Assembly (NCBI GenBank): GCA_900556485.1
Contig: USOX01000013.1
Coordinates: 1 to 64,000, forward strand
Source: an uncultured Dysgonomonas sp.
GTDB taxonomy: Bacteria; Bacteroidota; Bacteroidia; Bacteroidales; Dysgonomonadaceae
Direction of reading: 5' to 3'
DNA: 64,000 nt
Of this stretch, positions 55,776 through 64,000 are shown piece after piece. How positions within the stretch are numbered: position 1 is the stretch's first letter; each line of letters starts with the position of its first letter. The translations under genes and the position numbers were made by a program. The notes under the pieces are model-generated. The model was given only the letters and a program-made list of their open reading frames with translations, had not been told where the DNA came from and did no database searches.

Positions 55776-57830
55776 ATGACAGAAGAACAAAAAGAAAAAA
55801 AATACCTTTTAGACCTTATCGGTAAGGTTCGTAAATCTTTATTAAAAATAAATGAGTCGATAGCCCTGAAAAGCAATGAGATATATGAAATGAATCGACA
55901 CATGGAAGAGCATAAACGGGATATGGATCATTTGGAGAAAAATGCTTTACGTGAAACAATCAGCAATTATGGATTATTGGGCGAACACCATGTTGATAAA
56001 CGTAAACGACTTGTCCGTTTGCTTGATGTCCCTTATTTCGGAAGAATCGATTTTAGAAAACACAGTTCTGATAAGGCAGAACAAATATATGTTGGAGTTC
56101 ATAACTTTCAAGATGAAGATAAGGGTTTTAATCTTGTCTATGACTGGCGTGCTCCGATATCGAGTATGTTCTATGACTTTGAATTGGGGGAAGCAAATTA
56201 TCAAATTGAAGAAAAGACAGTTTATGGAGACATCCTTCTAAAAAGACAATTCCGTATTCGTGGTGGAGAGATGGAATATATGCTCGATAGCGATATTACC
56301 ATTCAGGATGACGTACTACAAAAAGAGCTAAATCACGCTTCATCCAGTAAGATGAAGAATATAGTTGCCACAATTCAGCGAGAACAAAATGCGATTATTA
56401 GAAATGAAGAAGCAACCAATCTTATTATACAGGGAGTAGCCGGTTCCGGGAAGACATCGATCGCCCTCCACCGTATAGCATTTTTACTTTATAAATTTAA
56501 AGAGACTATATCGTCTGATGATATTCTAATCATATCTCCCAATAAAGTTTTTGCCAGCTACATCTCCAACGTCCTACCTGAACTTGGTGAAGAGACTATA
56601 ACCGAGACAAGTATGGAAGAGATAGCGAATGAACTTTTTGAATATCAGATAAAATTTCAAACATTTTTCGAACAAGTTTCTGAACTTCTTGAAAAAACGG
56701 ATGAAAGACTTATTGAAAGAATCCGTTTCAAATCATCGACAGAACTATTGAAAAAAATGGATGAGTATGCTCTTTATCTTGAAAATACTGGTTTTAAGCC
56801 AGTTGATATAACATTAAAAAGAGGCAAACTTGTTCCGGGGTGGTTTATAAAAGAATCTTTCCAAAAATACACACGTATACCTCTGCTTAGCAGGTTCAAT
56901 GAGGTAGTAAGAGATATTGTAAATAATGCCTATACATACTACCAATATCAAGTAGAAGGTAAGGAGCGTACCGACCTTCATACTACCGTCAGAAAGATGT
57001 TTCCATCAACAAATTTGAGAGTGCTTTATAAAAGTTTCTATGAATGGCTTGGTAAGCCTGAGATGTTGAAAACAAAAAAAGGAAGCATATATGAATACAG
57101 CGATGTATATCCGTTGCTGTACCTAAAGATGAAACTGGAGGGATTAAAACCATTCTTGAAAGTGAAGCACTTGGTTATAGACGAGATGCAAGACTATTCG
57201 GCAGTGCAATATTCGATATTAAGCAAACTTTACCCTTGCAAAAAAACAATTTTAGGTGATATTAACCAATCGGTAAATCCTTTCAGTTCATCTAATATTG
57301 AGACCATACAATCTATATTTTCGGATGCAACTTGTATGACCATGCTCAAAAGTTATCGTTCGACTTATGAGATAACCCAGTTTACGAAGCAAATAAGTCA
57401 AAAAATTGAAGTAGAGGCCATTGAACGACATGGAGAAGAACCACAAATTACCATAGTAAAAAAAGAATCAGACGAAATAAAATTCATACAGCAGTTAATT
57501 GATATTTTCAACAATGCAAACTACAATTCGATGGGGATCATTTGTAAAACACAGCAGCAAGCTGACAGGCTGTATGAAGAGTTAAAAGAAAGAGATAATG
57601 TTAATCTATTGAATGCTTTAAGTGTCGCTTTTGGTAGTGGTATTGTAATTACTACGGCACATCTGGCTAAAGGGTTGGAATTTGATGAGGTTATTGTCCC
57701 TTTTTGTACAGAAAAGAACTATCATACCGAGCCTGACAGACAAATGTTGTATGTGGCGTGTACCAGAGCAATGCATAGACTCAATTTAACAAGTTCAGAA
57801 AAAATAACAAAATTTATATCTTATGAATAG
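55776..57830 (+). CDS. HelD-like RNA polymerase-associated helicase (UvrD/Rep superfamily 1)
   Basis: The 684 aa protein has an N-terminal coiled coil (residues about 8-60), the HelD-specific YFGRIDF (87-93) and DWRAPISSMFYDF (123-135), the Walker A GVAGSGKTS (220-228), DEMQDYSAVQYSIL (motif II), LGDINQSVNPF, SYRSTYEITQFT and TTAHLAKGLEFDEVIVP. HelD proteins bind RNA polymerase, insert an arm into the secondary channel and dissociate stalled complexes; the HelR relative in actinobacteria gives rifamycin tolerance. It is the last gene of the operon. A plain UvrD repair helicase is less likely because of the WRAP motif. Confidence 0.88.
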   Translation: MTEEQKEKKYLLDLIGKVRKSLLKINESIALKSNEIYEMNRHMEEHKRDMDHLEKNALRETISNYGLLGEHHVDKRKRLVRLLDVPYFGRIDFRKHSSDKAEQIYVGVHNFQDEDKGFNLVYDWRAPISSMFYDFELGEANYQIEEKTVYGDILLKRQFRIRGGEMEYMLDSDITIQDDVLQKELNHASSSKMKNIVATIQREQNAIIRNEEATNLIIQGVAGSGKTSIALHRIAFLLYKFKETISSDDILIISPNKVFASYISNVLPELGEETITETSMEEIANELFEYQIKFQTFFEQVSELLEKTDERLIERIRFKSSTELLKKMDEYALYLENTGFKPVDITLKRGKLVPGWFIKESFQKYTRIPLLSRFNEVVRDIVNNAYTYYQYQVEGKERTDLHTTVRKMFPSTNLRVLYKSFYEWLGKPEMLKTKKGSIYEYSDVYPLLYLKMKLEGLKPFLKVKHLVIDEMQDYSAVQYSILSKLYPCKKTILGDINQSVNPFSSSNIETIQSIFSDATCMTMLKSYRSTYEITQFTKQISQKIEVEAIERHGEEPQITIVKKESDEIKFIQQLIDIFNNANYNSMGIICKTQQQADRLYEELKERDNVNLLNALSVAFGSGIVITTAHLAKGLEFDEVIVPFCTEKNYHTEPDRQMLYVACTRAMHRLNLTSSEKITKFISYE

Positions 57831-58031
57831 TCTACACTTGAAACAATTTTAGAGAAAAACCATTTATGGCTTTCCGATAATTATAATGAAGAAACAAAAA
57901 GTTTAGTCCGAAACATGGTTGATTCAACGTTTAATACAGAACTATTCTATTCTTTTTATAAAAACTTTGAATTTGGCACAGGAGGTCTCAGAGAGATAAT
58001 GGGAGCTGGTTCCAATAGATGCAAAAAATAG
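57831..58031 (+). pseudogene. Phosphoglucomutase/phosphomannomutase N-terminal remnant
   Basis: Directly after the HelD stop, and in its frame, 66 codons encode the start of a phosphohexomutase: WLSDNYNEETKSLVRNMVDS, then FYSFYKNFEFGTGGLREIMG and AGSNR. Intact family members read FGTGGLRGIMGVGTNRMN here. The frame then hits TAG after CKK, before the active-site serine, so only about a tenth of the gene remains. There is no start codon in frame; an ATG at 57824 is in another frame. It marks a deletion junction at the edge of the GC-richer segment. Confidence 0.75.
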
Positions 58032-58056
58032 ATAAAAGGAAATAACCATCAAGAAA

Positions 58057-58185
58057 ATGACAAAAAGTTATTTGGAGAAATTACAGTCCATTGAATCTAA
58101 TAAACAGCCGTTTTCGAAAACCGATACTGCTCAAAATAAAACGGGGACTACGCCAAAAAGAGTGCATTCCCCTTTTGGATTTTAA
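58057..58185 (+). CDS. Small basic protein, 42 residues
   Basis: This small frame starts at ATG 58057 after AAGAAA and encodes a soluble 42 aa peptide (MTKSYLEKLQSIESNKQ, then KTGTTPKRVHSPFGF). It lies between the phosphohexomutase relic and the next gene. Small frames of this kind are common at this position in Bacteroidetes conjugative elements, but I do not know a function. Confidence 0.4.
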   Translation: MTKSYLEKLQSIESNKQPFSKTDTAQNKTGTTPKRVHSPFGF

Positions 58186-58209
58186 TTATTAACCTAAAAA
58201 TGAAAATCT

Positions 58210-58485
58210 ATGAAAAGACTTGTTAGCACCAAACTGTTTTGTATGTTAGAGAAAATGGACGGGATGTTTAACCCTGCAGCCACAGAACTCAAGCCAATAT
58301 ACGATGACTTCGCACATTCGGTGATATTCATTTGCACCGCTGCACAAGGAGATGTATCTCCCTATTTTACACTACACTATACCCGCTTGGAATTGGAGGC
58401 ATTCCTATCCAAACTAAGCACCGAGGGGGCGGAAAAAAAATGCGAGAATGCAATCCTGCATTGCCCGCTGCATTGCATTTATTAA
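58210..58485 (+). CDS. Hypothetical protein, possibly the N-terminal part of the LytTR gene
   Basis: The 91 aa frame encodes MKRLVSTKLFCMLEKMDGMF, then AAQGDVSPYFTLHYTRLELEAFLSKLSTEGAEKK, and then a Cys-rich end that looks out of frame. Skipping one A in the A8 run at 58433-58440 would join it to the LytTR frame and give a product of about 224 residues. It may thus be half of one gene broken by an indel or read by slippage. No domain is recognisable in this part. Confidence 0.5.
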   Translation: MKRLVSTKLFCMLEKMDGMFNPAATELKPIYDDFAHSVIFICTAAQGDVSPYFTLHYTRLELEAFLSKLSTEGAEKKCENAILHCPLHCIY

Positions 58486-58885
58486 AATCGCTTTGACGTG
58501 GATAAGTAATCCCAGTCCGCCCAATCATCGGCCTGGCTGCAGAGACCTTCTCTTTGTGAAACACAATCATGGGTTCAAAAAAATAGCCTCAAACACCATC
58601 CAATACATAGAAGCTTCATCCAGCTACTGTGCCGTTCATCTTACAAGCGGTACAGCAATCGTTGTATCTGTACCTTTATCAGAGGTAGTCAAACTCTTGC
58701 CTTGCGACAACTTCATCCGCATACATCGGAGTTTTAGCATCAATCTTTTGCATGTAGACAGCTTTGTGGGCAATACCCTTGTAATGGACACGGGAGCAAA
58801 ATTGCCCATCGGCAGAGATTACCGCAAAGTGGTGATCGGATGCTTTACGCTTGTGGGGACAAAAGGCCGTAGATACACACTTTAA
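58448..58885 (+). CDS. LytTR-type DNA-binding regulator
   Basis: The frame has 145 aa. From about residue 34 it is a LytTR DNA-binding domain: RDLLFVKHNHGFKKIASNTIQYIEASSSYCAVHLTSGTAIVVSVPLSEVVKLLPCDNFIRIHRSFSINLLHVDSF and a final DYRKVVIGCF. LytTR proteins bind paired direct repeats upstream of their targets. The first 30 residues look unusual (MQSCIARCIAFIKIALTW), and the true start may be upstream through the 58210 frame. The direct repeats at 58890 and 58910 lie just after the stop. Confidence 0.78.
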   Translation: MQSCIARCIAFIKIALTWISNPSPPNHRPGCRDLLFVKHNHGFKKIASNTIQYIEASSSYCAVHLTSGTAIVVSVPLSEVVKLLPCDNFIRIHRSFSINLLHVDSFVGNTLVMDTGAKLPIGRDYRKVVIGCFTLVGTKGRRYTL

Positions 58886-58889
58886 CTGT

Positions 58890-58997
58890 TGTTTAGAAAC
58901 TAAATATGCTGTTTAGAAAACAAATTTCCGGAGCTGTACGGGCTTCCGTAATTTTGGTATCGAAACTAAGCATCAACCCTGTTGATACTCTAAACAG
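58890..58997 (+). promoter_or_regulatory. Candidate LytTR-binding direct repeats and inverted element
   Basis: TGTTTAGAAA occurs at 58890-58899 and again at 58910-58919, a period of 20 bp, or about two DNA turns. An inverted CTAAACAG is at 58990-58997. The region lies just before the small HTH genes. This spacing fits known LytTR sites. Confidence 0.45.
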
Positions 58998-59005
58998 TTA
59001 GGCGT

Positions 59006-59104
59006 ATGAAAATGATAACCATAGAGAGCGAAGCGTATAAATCGCTGACACGGAAAATAGACCGTATTGCCCAAAACCATAAAACGGAAGGAGGCAAACC
59101 ATGA
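59006..59104 (+). CDS. Short HTH-gene leader frame (32 aa), possibly a truncated gene
   Basis: The frame MKMITIESEAYKSLTRKIDR, then IAQNHKTEGGKP, resembles the N-terminal start of excisionase-like HTH proteins in Bacteroidetes elements (MKVITIES...). It stops at the TGA that overlaps the ATG of the next gene (ATGA), so the two are translationally coupled. It may be a complete small peptide or a gene that has lost its HTH part. Confidence 0.45.
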   Translation: MKMITIESEAYKSLTRKIDRIAQNHKTEGGKP

Positions 59105-59418
59105 GCGAGGAGTTGAAAGATTTCATGCAGGAGTGGTTCGAGCAATTCATGGGGCGTTTCGACCGACTCGATAAGTTTATGGAGCTGATGAGTGGTCGGT
59201 GCAACGTTTTAAACGGCGAACGGCTGTTGGATAATCAGGACTTGTGCCGACTGCTCAACGTCAGCAAGCGTACCTTGCAGCGTTACCGCTCTGCGGGGGA
59301 ATTACATTACATAACCATTCACCACAAAATATTTTATACGGAGAAAAACGTAGCGAAATTTATGACGGAACACTTTACGGATAGCGAAGAGAAGGATGAG
59401 GACGAGATTGAAACCTAA
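59101..59418 (+). CDS. Helix-turn-helix protein of a conjugative element
   Basis: The 105 aa protein has an acidic, aromatic-rich start (LKDFMQEWFEQFMGRFDRLDKFMELM) and then the MerR/excisionase-like HTH LLDNQDLCRLLNVSKRTLQRYRSAGELHYITIHHKIFYTEKNVAKF. Proteins like this regulate excision or transfer genes of Bacteroidetes elements. The start ATG overlaps the preceding stop. The gene ends at a long bidirectional terminator. Confidence 0.82.
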   Translation: MSEELKDFMQEWFEQFMGRFDRLDKFMELMSGRCNVLNGERLLDNQDLCRLLNVSKRTLQRYRSAGELHYITIHHKIFYTEKNVAKFMTEHFTDSEEKDEDEIET

Positions 59419-59423
59419 GTCTT

Positions 59424-59484
59424 ATCTAAATTATTGAAAACGACCGCAGGATTTATTTCTGCGGTCGTTTTCAATAATTTAGAT
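59424..59484. terminator. Long bidirectional terminator between the HTH gene and the helicase
   Basis: A 26 bp perfect stem (59424-59449 with 59459-59484) overlaps the last codons of the helicase gene; the loop is GATTTATTT. Confidence 0.88.
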
Positions 59485-62400
59485 TTTCATTCCTTTCTTA
59501 TCCACTTTAGGCGGACTACTGCCTGCCGAAGCGATAACGAGCCTGTCGCCCATAGCCTCTTTGACACCCTGTAAGGTGTTAGGCATTGAAGCATCTTGGA
59601 CAATAGAGGTTTCAGATTTCCCCTGCGACTGATTCTGCTGATTAGAAGCAACATTGTTATCGGGAGTATTTTTTGCCTGCCCTTCGCTCTCCTCTATGGG
59701 TTTAAGCGAAAGTTGAATTTCACGGTCTAATTTAATCAACTCATCTTTCAGCACTTTCAACTCCGGCTCTTTTCGCCAAGTGCCTTCAACTACCTCTTTG
59801 AGTACCGGAATATCCTTTTCTATCTTTTGATTATCAGCTTGGTATTTCTCCAACAATTTAGGCATCGTATCGAGTGCATTCAGAAAATTCTGTGCCGCTG
59901 TCTTCGGATCAGTCGCCATCGCCCCGTGATTGTAGTTGTAGAGAATATCGGTTTCTCCCTTGACAAAGAAGCGGTTTTGAATCACATCGAAGCCCTCTTT
60001 GTTGGTGGTTTCGGATTTAACCATCAAGTCAAAACCGTAAAGCGAACCAATTTTCTCGTGTATACCGTATGTGCGGGCGTTGTCGGCAATTTCATTTAGC
60101 TTTGTGCCGATTAGTTGTGGATTGCTGCCTTGAACACCCTCCAGCAATACAGGATTCAAGCGTGTTACGCCGTCTGACTGAAGCTGAACACGGGAGTTAA
60201 ACGCCTCCATATCTTTGGATATGCGGTTAATGTATCCGTTGTTCTTCTCCACATCGGACATAATACCCTCTAACTTGTAGCGGGACGAAGATTTACCACG
60301 GGTAAAGGCCTGCCGTTCCGATTCCAACGAAGCGATTTTCTTCTCCAAGCGAGCTTTCTCCAACAATTCGGTATTACCCGAAAGAATAGCCACATATTCG
60401 GAAAAATTCATACCGCCTTTTTCGTCCATGCTGCCCTCATCAATGGTACGACTGCCCAATGAATTGTTCTTCAATTGGCGTATGAATAGTTGCTTGTTGT
60501 GCAACAACCCAAATTTGTAGGCATCCAACGATTTTTCAACGGCATAGATCACTACATCTACCTTATTATCAGCGTGTAATTTGGCTACATCGTTCCCTTT
60601 TCGGATACCCCTACCGTCTCGCTGTTCGAGGTCTGACGGCCTCCAAGGACTATCCAAATGATGAATTGCGACACATCGTTTTTGTGCGTTTACACCTGTT
60701 CCCAACATTTCGGTAGAGCCGAACAGCACACGGATTTTACCGCTATTCATATCGGCTATCATTGCTTTTCGAGCTGTGTCGGTTTTGGCTTCCTGTATAA
60801 AACGTATCTCGTGAGCAGGGATTCCATAGTCATCCACCAACTTGCGTTTTATCTCGGAGCATGGATTCCACTGCCCGGGCTTATATGTGCCTAAATCAGA
60901 GAATACAAATTGGGTAGCTTTATGGCTGTCAAACTTTTGGTAATAGTCCGATACCATTTTAGCCACATGCGATGCCTTGTTATCTACATGATCGTCGTAT
61001 TTGGGGTCAATCAAACGCATATCGAGCGACATTTTACGAGCATAGTCCGTTGCAATCAACATCTTTGCCTTTTCCTCGCTTTGGCTCAAAGGCTCACGTC
61101 CCAACAATTCGGCATTGCCTGTTCTAGCGAACTCTACCAACTTTCCGATGAACTCCTGCTGGTCGGGAGTGGGCGGAATATTATGCAGTATCTCATTCTT
61201 TAGGGGTCGGTCGATACCAATATCCTCCGCAGAGCGATAATCCGTTATTTCCGCATAGAAAGCCGCCAGTTCGGGGACTTTGATGAAGTATCGAAAACGC
61301 TCTTTCTGCACAATCTCGTTGGTTACTGAAAATTCGTAGTCAATCGACTTTTTTGCAAAGATAGCTGCCCACGCATCGAAGGTGTTTATACCTTGTCGCT
61401 CTAGCTCTTTTGGGCGGAGATACTTAAACAACAGATATAACTCTGTCAACGAATTGGATATGGTTGTACCCGAAAGAAAAGTAGCCCCTAAATCCTTATC
61501 TGTCCGTTCCTGAATGGTACGCAATGCAAAGAGCATATTCAAGGCCCGTTGGCTTCCTTCGGCATTGCCCAATCCTGCAACTCGGTCATGGCGAGTGGTA
61601 AAAGTTAGGTTTTTAAATCGGTGTGATTCATCAACATACAGGTGGTCAATGCCCATGAGTTTGAAATCCACCGTATCATCCTTGCGGTTCTCAATCTGAT
61701 AGGCTACATTGCTCAATTTGGCTTCAAGGTTAAGCTGTCGTTTGACTAAGCCCTTCTCCATAGCTCGTGAAATCTCTTTGCCCTGCGAACGCAATACTTC
61801 GAGATTCTCTTCCACCGAATTTAACTCCGCCTGCAATATCCGTTGCTGTATCTCGGGCGACTGAGGTATCATGCCGAACTGCTCGTGTGTTAAAATAATA
61901 GCATCCCAATTGTTGTTCTTCATTTCGTTGAAGATTTTTGCCCGTTTGGCGGGTGTAAAATCTTCCTTGCCCGGATACAATACCTTCGCATTGGGATAAG
62001 CCGTGCAAAAAGTTTGGGCTATCTCGTGCACATTGGCTTTGAGAGCCATAATAAGCGGTTTGTTTACCAATCCCAAACGCTTCTTTTCATAAGCACTGAC
62101 ACACATAATCAGTGTTTTACCGCCGCCCACTTCGTGGTCGATGATCGCCCCGCCATTGAGCTTATCCATCCAAACAGCATCTTTTTGGCTCTTGTACAAG
62201 TCGGGAATACCCAAACCTTTCAAGTCCAATCCGGGGAACTCTTGATGGCTTCCGTCATAATCGGGACGAACGAAGCAGTTAAAGGTGCGGTTATACTTAT
62301 CCGCCAACCGATCTTTAAACTCGGGCGACTGTTCATTCAGCCACTCCGTAAAACCGTTGCGAATTTCATCAATCTTGGAGTTTGCCAACTGTATCGCTTC

Positions 62401-64000
62401 AGCATCACGTACTTTGACCTCTTTTATCTCTCCGTCTATCAGTTTATTGATTTTCTTGGTAATATCGGGAGAAGTATTGTGCAGGGCGTGTTTCATCAGG
62501 GCGATACCGTCGAAAGTTCGAGTTTGCGATTTCACAGCATACTGATCGTAAATCTTTATGTTCTTGCTATCGGCTTTGAGGCTATACTCGTCTATGTTGT
62601 TTGCATACACGACCGATACATTGGTGTCGAACAAATGGGACGCATATTTACTATAAATACCTGTGGGTATCCACCGTTCGCCAAAATTAAAATCCAAATC
62701 TTCAAAAGGTATCGGGCGGGGCGTAGCTTCCCGCAACACCAAAAGGGATTCTTTGGCTGCTTCGTGATCGGTGTGGTTCTCCAAATAACGCTCCACATGC
62801 TCGGCTTTGGCAATCACGTTGCCGCTTATGAACTTGTCCTTAATTTCATAGCCCCCGATCATGGGATTGAAAAATACCTGCCCTTTGAGTTCCGTAAGAA
62901 TATCTTCCGAAGTACCACCTGTAAGCCCTGCCATATAGTCCAAATTGACTTGGGCATACTTATTTAGCGATGCGGTCAGAGCCTCTCGTGCGTTATCGAC
63001 ACGACTTATCTCATTGGGATTAAAGGCTACGGGTTGTTGGAAAATATCGGCTTTGACCGCTTTGCCATTTACATAGCGTTCGAGAGAAAGAATTTCCATT
63101 CCTCCGGCATCCATCTTAATAAGGCTCAGACTTTTCGGGTCGTTGATATTTCCGAAACGATGGGTAAAATCATCATAGAGTCGGTTGAGCATTTCCCGCA
63201 GGGCGGGATTGGCTTCTAAGCGTGTGGCTTCGTTACGATACAGATGATGATAGGTGTCCCGTATCTCAACATAAAGGGATGCCTTTGCCTGCTGTGTAGC
63301 CGTGAGTTCCAAAGGATGGAACATTGGTTGAAATCCGTTCAAGTCACGCAAATATCCGATACGGTTATGCTCATCGGCAACAAGTGAACCGTCTCTGTAA
63401 TGGGGCGGTATATCTTCTAACAGATAAGGAACAGGCTTCATGCGTTCCTGCCGCTGCTGTTCGGCTTCTTCTTTGAGTCGGTCAAGTTGTTCGACAGAAG
63501 CTGAACCCGCTTGTTCTTTGCGTTTATTCGCCTCTACAATCATCTCTTCCCGCCAGTCCATAAATGGCAACTCTTTGGCTTCCTCTTTCTTCGCCTTACT
63601 GCCTTTACGCTGCTTCGGACGTTTTAACTGCGTGCGTTCTTCTTGGCTGAACCCGAATAGATCATACAGCGTGATTATCGGTTGTTGGGAGATCGATTGA
63701 GGTTTCACCTCCGTAGTCGGCTCTTTTTTAATGGTCGGAGCGTTCATATCGAACAGTGTACCAGAATAAGCGGATTGCTGTTTTGATGGTTCAGCTTGTT
63801 GCGATTTTGATTGTACTTGATTTGCTTGTGCGTAGCTTTGGTAATACTTCAAATCCAAATGTTGAGCAAAATCCTCTTTGAGCATCTGCCGCAGATCGTT
63901 GGCAATACCCTCTACACCTCCCGAATGGGTAAATTCCATTGCAGGTTTACCGTAGGGGTCTGTACCGACTTTTACATCAGTATGTATTACCCTGTCGAAG
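59479..64000 (-). CDS. Giant SNF2-type helicase of a conjugative element, partial at the window end
   Basis: The frame is open to the window edge, so at least 1,506 residues are visible and the N terminus lies outside. Known relatives in Bacteroidetes elements are about 1,800-2,100 residues, with a DNA methylase-like part at the N terminus. In the visible part, the helicase has [18 protein letters not shown] (motif I), [11 protein letters not shown] (motif II), [18 protein letters not shown] and [20 protein letters not shown] with [10 protein letters not shown] (motifs V and VI). A low-complexity linker and a Lys/Glu-rich end follow. The DNA here is richer in GC than the chromosome. Confidence 0.85.
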   Translation of the reverse strand, partial: FDRVIHTDVKVGTDPYGKPAMEFTHSGGVEGIANDLRQMLKEDFAQHLDLKYYQSYAQANQVQSKSQQAEPSKQQSAYSGTLFDMNAPTIKKEPTTEVKPQSISQQPIITLYDLFGFSQEERTQLKRPKQRKGSKAKKEEAKELPFMDWREEMIVEANKRKEQAGSASVEQLDRLKEEAEQQRQERMKPVPYLLEDIPPHYRDGSLVADEHNRIGYLRDLNGFQPMFHPLELTATQQAKASLYVEIRDTYHHLYRNEATRLEANPALREMLNRLYDDFTHRFGNINDPKSLSLIKMDAGGMEILSLERYVNGKAVKADIFQQPVAFNPNEISRVDNAREALTASLNKYAQVNLDYMAGLTGGTSEDILTELKGQVFFNPMIGGYEIKDKFISGNVIAKAEHVERYLENHTDHEAAKESLLVLREATPRPIPFEDLDFNFGERWIPTGIYSKYASHLFDTNVSVVYANNIDEYSLKADSKNIKIYDQYAVKSQTRTFDGIALMKHALHNTSPDITKKINKLIDGEIKEVKVRDAEAIQLANSKIDEIRNGFTEWLNEQSPEFKDRLADKYNRTFNCFVRPDYDGSHQEFPGLDLKGLGIPDLYKSQKDAVWMDKLNGGAIIDHEVGGGKTLIMCVSAYEKKRLGLVNKPLIMALKANVHEIAQTFCTAYPNAKVLYPGKEDFTPAKRAKIFNEMKNNNWDAIILTHEQFGMIPQSPEIQQRILQAELNSVEENLEVLRSQGKEISRAMEKGLVKRQLNLEAKLSNVAYQIENRKDDTVDFKLMGIDHLYVDESHRFKNLTFTTRHDRVAGLGNAEGSQRALNMLFALRTIQERTDKDLGATFLSGTTISNSLTELYLLFKYLRPKELERQGINTFDAWAAIFAKKSIDYEFSVTNEIVQKERFRYFIKVPELAAFYAEITDYRSAEDIGIDRPLKNEILHNIPPTPDQQEFIGKLVEFARTGNAELLGREPLSQSEEKAKMLIATDYARKMSLDMRLIDPKYDDHVDNKASHVAKMVSDYYQKFDSHKATQFVFSDLGTYKPGQWNPCSEIKRKLVDDYGIPAHEIRFIQEAKTDTARKAMIADMNSGKIRVLFGSTEMLGTGVNAQKRCVAIHHLDSPWRPSDLEQRDGRGIRKGNDVAKLHADNKVDVVIYAVEKSLDAYKFGLLHNKQLFIRQLKNNSLGSRTIDEGSMDEKGGMNFSEYVAILSGNTELLEKARLEKKIASLESERQAFTRGKSSSRYKLEGIMSDVEKNNGYINRISKDMEAFNSRVQLQSDGVTRLNPVLLEGVQGSNPQLIGTKLNEIADNARTYGIHEKIGSLYGFDLMVKSETTNKEGFDVIQNRFFVKGETDILYNYNHGAMATDPKTAAQNFLNALDTMPKLLEKYQADNQKIEKDIPVLKEVVEGTWRKEPELKVLKDELIKLDREIQLSLKPIEESEGQAKNTPDNNVASNQQNQSQGKSETSIVQDASMPNTLQGVKEAMGDRLVIASAGSSPPKVDKKGMKI

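Noticed and set aside
62014..62967. A 317-codon open frame on the plus strand inside the helicase gene
   Set aside because: It is antisense to a strongly supported helicase with recognisable motifs, and its translation shows no domain; it arises from codon bias.

Overview
The window looks like a chromosomal segment of a Bacteroidales bacterium, most like Dysgonomonas or a near relative. This is inference from the sequence alone. The DNA is AT-rich, Shine-Dalgarno sequences are scarce, and several promoters fit the Bacteroidetes pattern (TTTG or TTG, a 19-20 bp gap, then TAnnTTTG). The gene content fits too: a three-subunit quinol:fumarate reductase, an animal-type glutaminyl cyclase, exosortase K with its MSEP-CTERM partner, and tyrosine-recombinase element genes. 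I found no rRNA or tRNA genes and no CRISPR array.

From 1 to about 46.4 kb the window is mostly ordinary chromosome. It holds a glycosyltransferase, gyrB, a large membrane protein, glutaminyl cyclase, sufE and thiamine pyrophosphokinase (0.1-7.6 kb); two tandem secreted paralogues and the XrtK/MSEP-CTERM pair (7.7-12.7 kb); an ammonium-uptake set of porin, PII protein and Amt (13-15.5 kb); and a membrane polyferredoxin with a DUF362 Tat-type protein (16-18.7 kb). Next come an ECF-type transporter component with a phosphoribosyltransferase, kdsA, comB, birA and gdhA (19-26.6 kb), then rfbB, murB and murA (26.9-30.5 kb). After these lie a TlpA-like thioredoxin, Hsp20, NhaC, and a sigma factor/ferredoxin/small membrane protein operon (31-37.3 kb). 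The stretch ends with a CDF transporter, a coiled-coil lipoprotein with a beta-barrel, an S24 repressor with duplicated palindromic operators, and frdCAB.

From about 46.9 kb to the end the window is accessory. It opens with a tyrosine recombinase that breaks off just after its HxxRH motif and about 700 bp of decayed DNA. A SulP anion transporter follows, then a tight six-gene operon: DksA/TraR-like zinc finger, SAM methyltransferase, MFS exporter, RF3, KamA-like radical SAM enzyme and HelD-like helicase. Three of these six belong to families that act on RNA polymerase or the terminating ribosome. The SulP gene and the operon each have a leader with the same 20 bp sequence, which in both cases forms the 5' arm of a hairpin followed by a T run. 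This resembles a shared attenuator and is the most novel-looking regulatory signal here. After a phosphohexomutase relic the DNA becomes visibly richer in GC and carries typical Bacteroidetes conjugative-element genes: a LytTR regulator that seems split at an A8 run, a HTH protein, and a very large SNF2-type helicase that runs off the window.

The main candidates for something undescribed are the RNA polymerase/ribosome operon with its paired leaders, and the S24 repressor's two identical 17 bp operators, one of them inside its own coding sequence.
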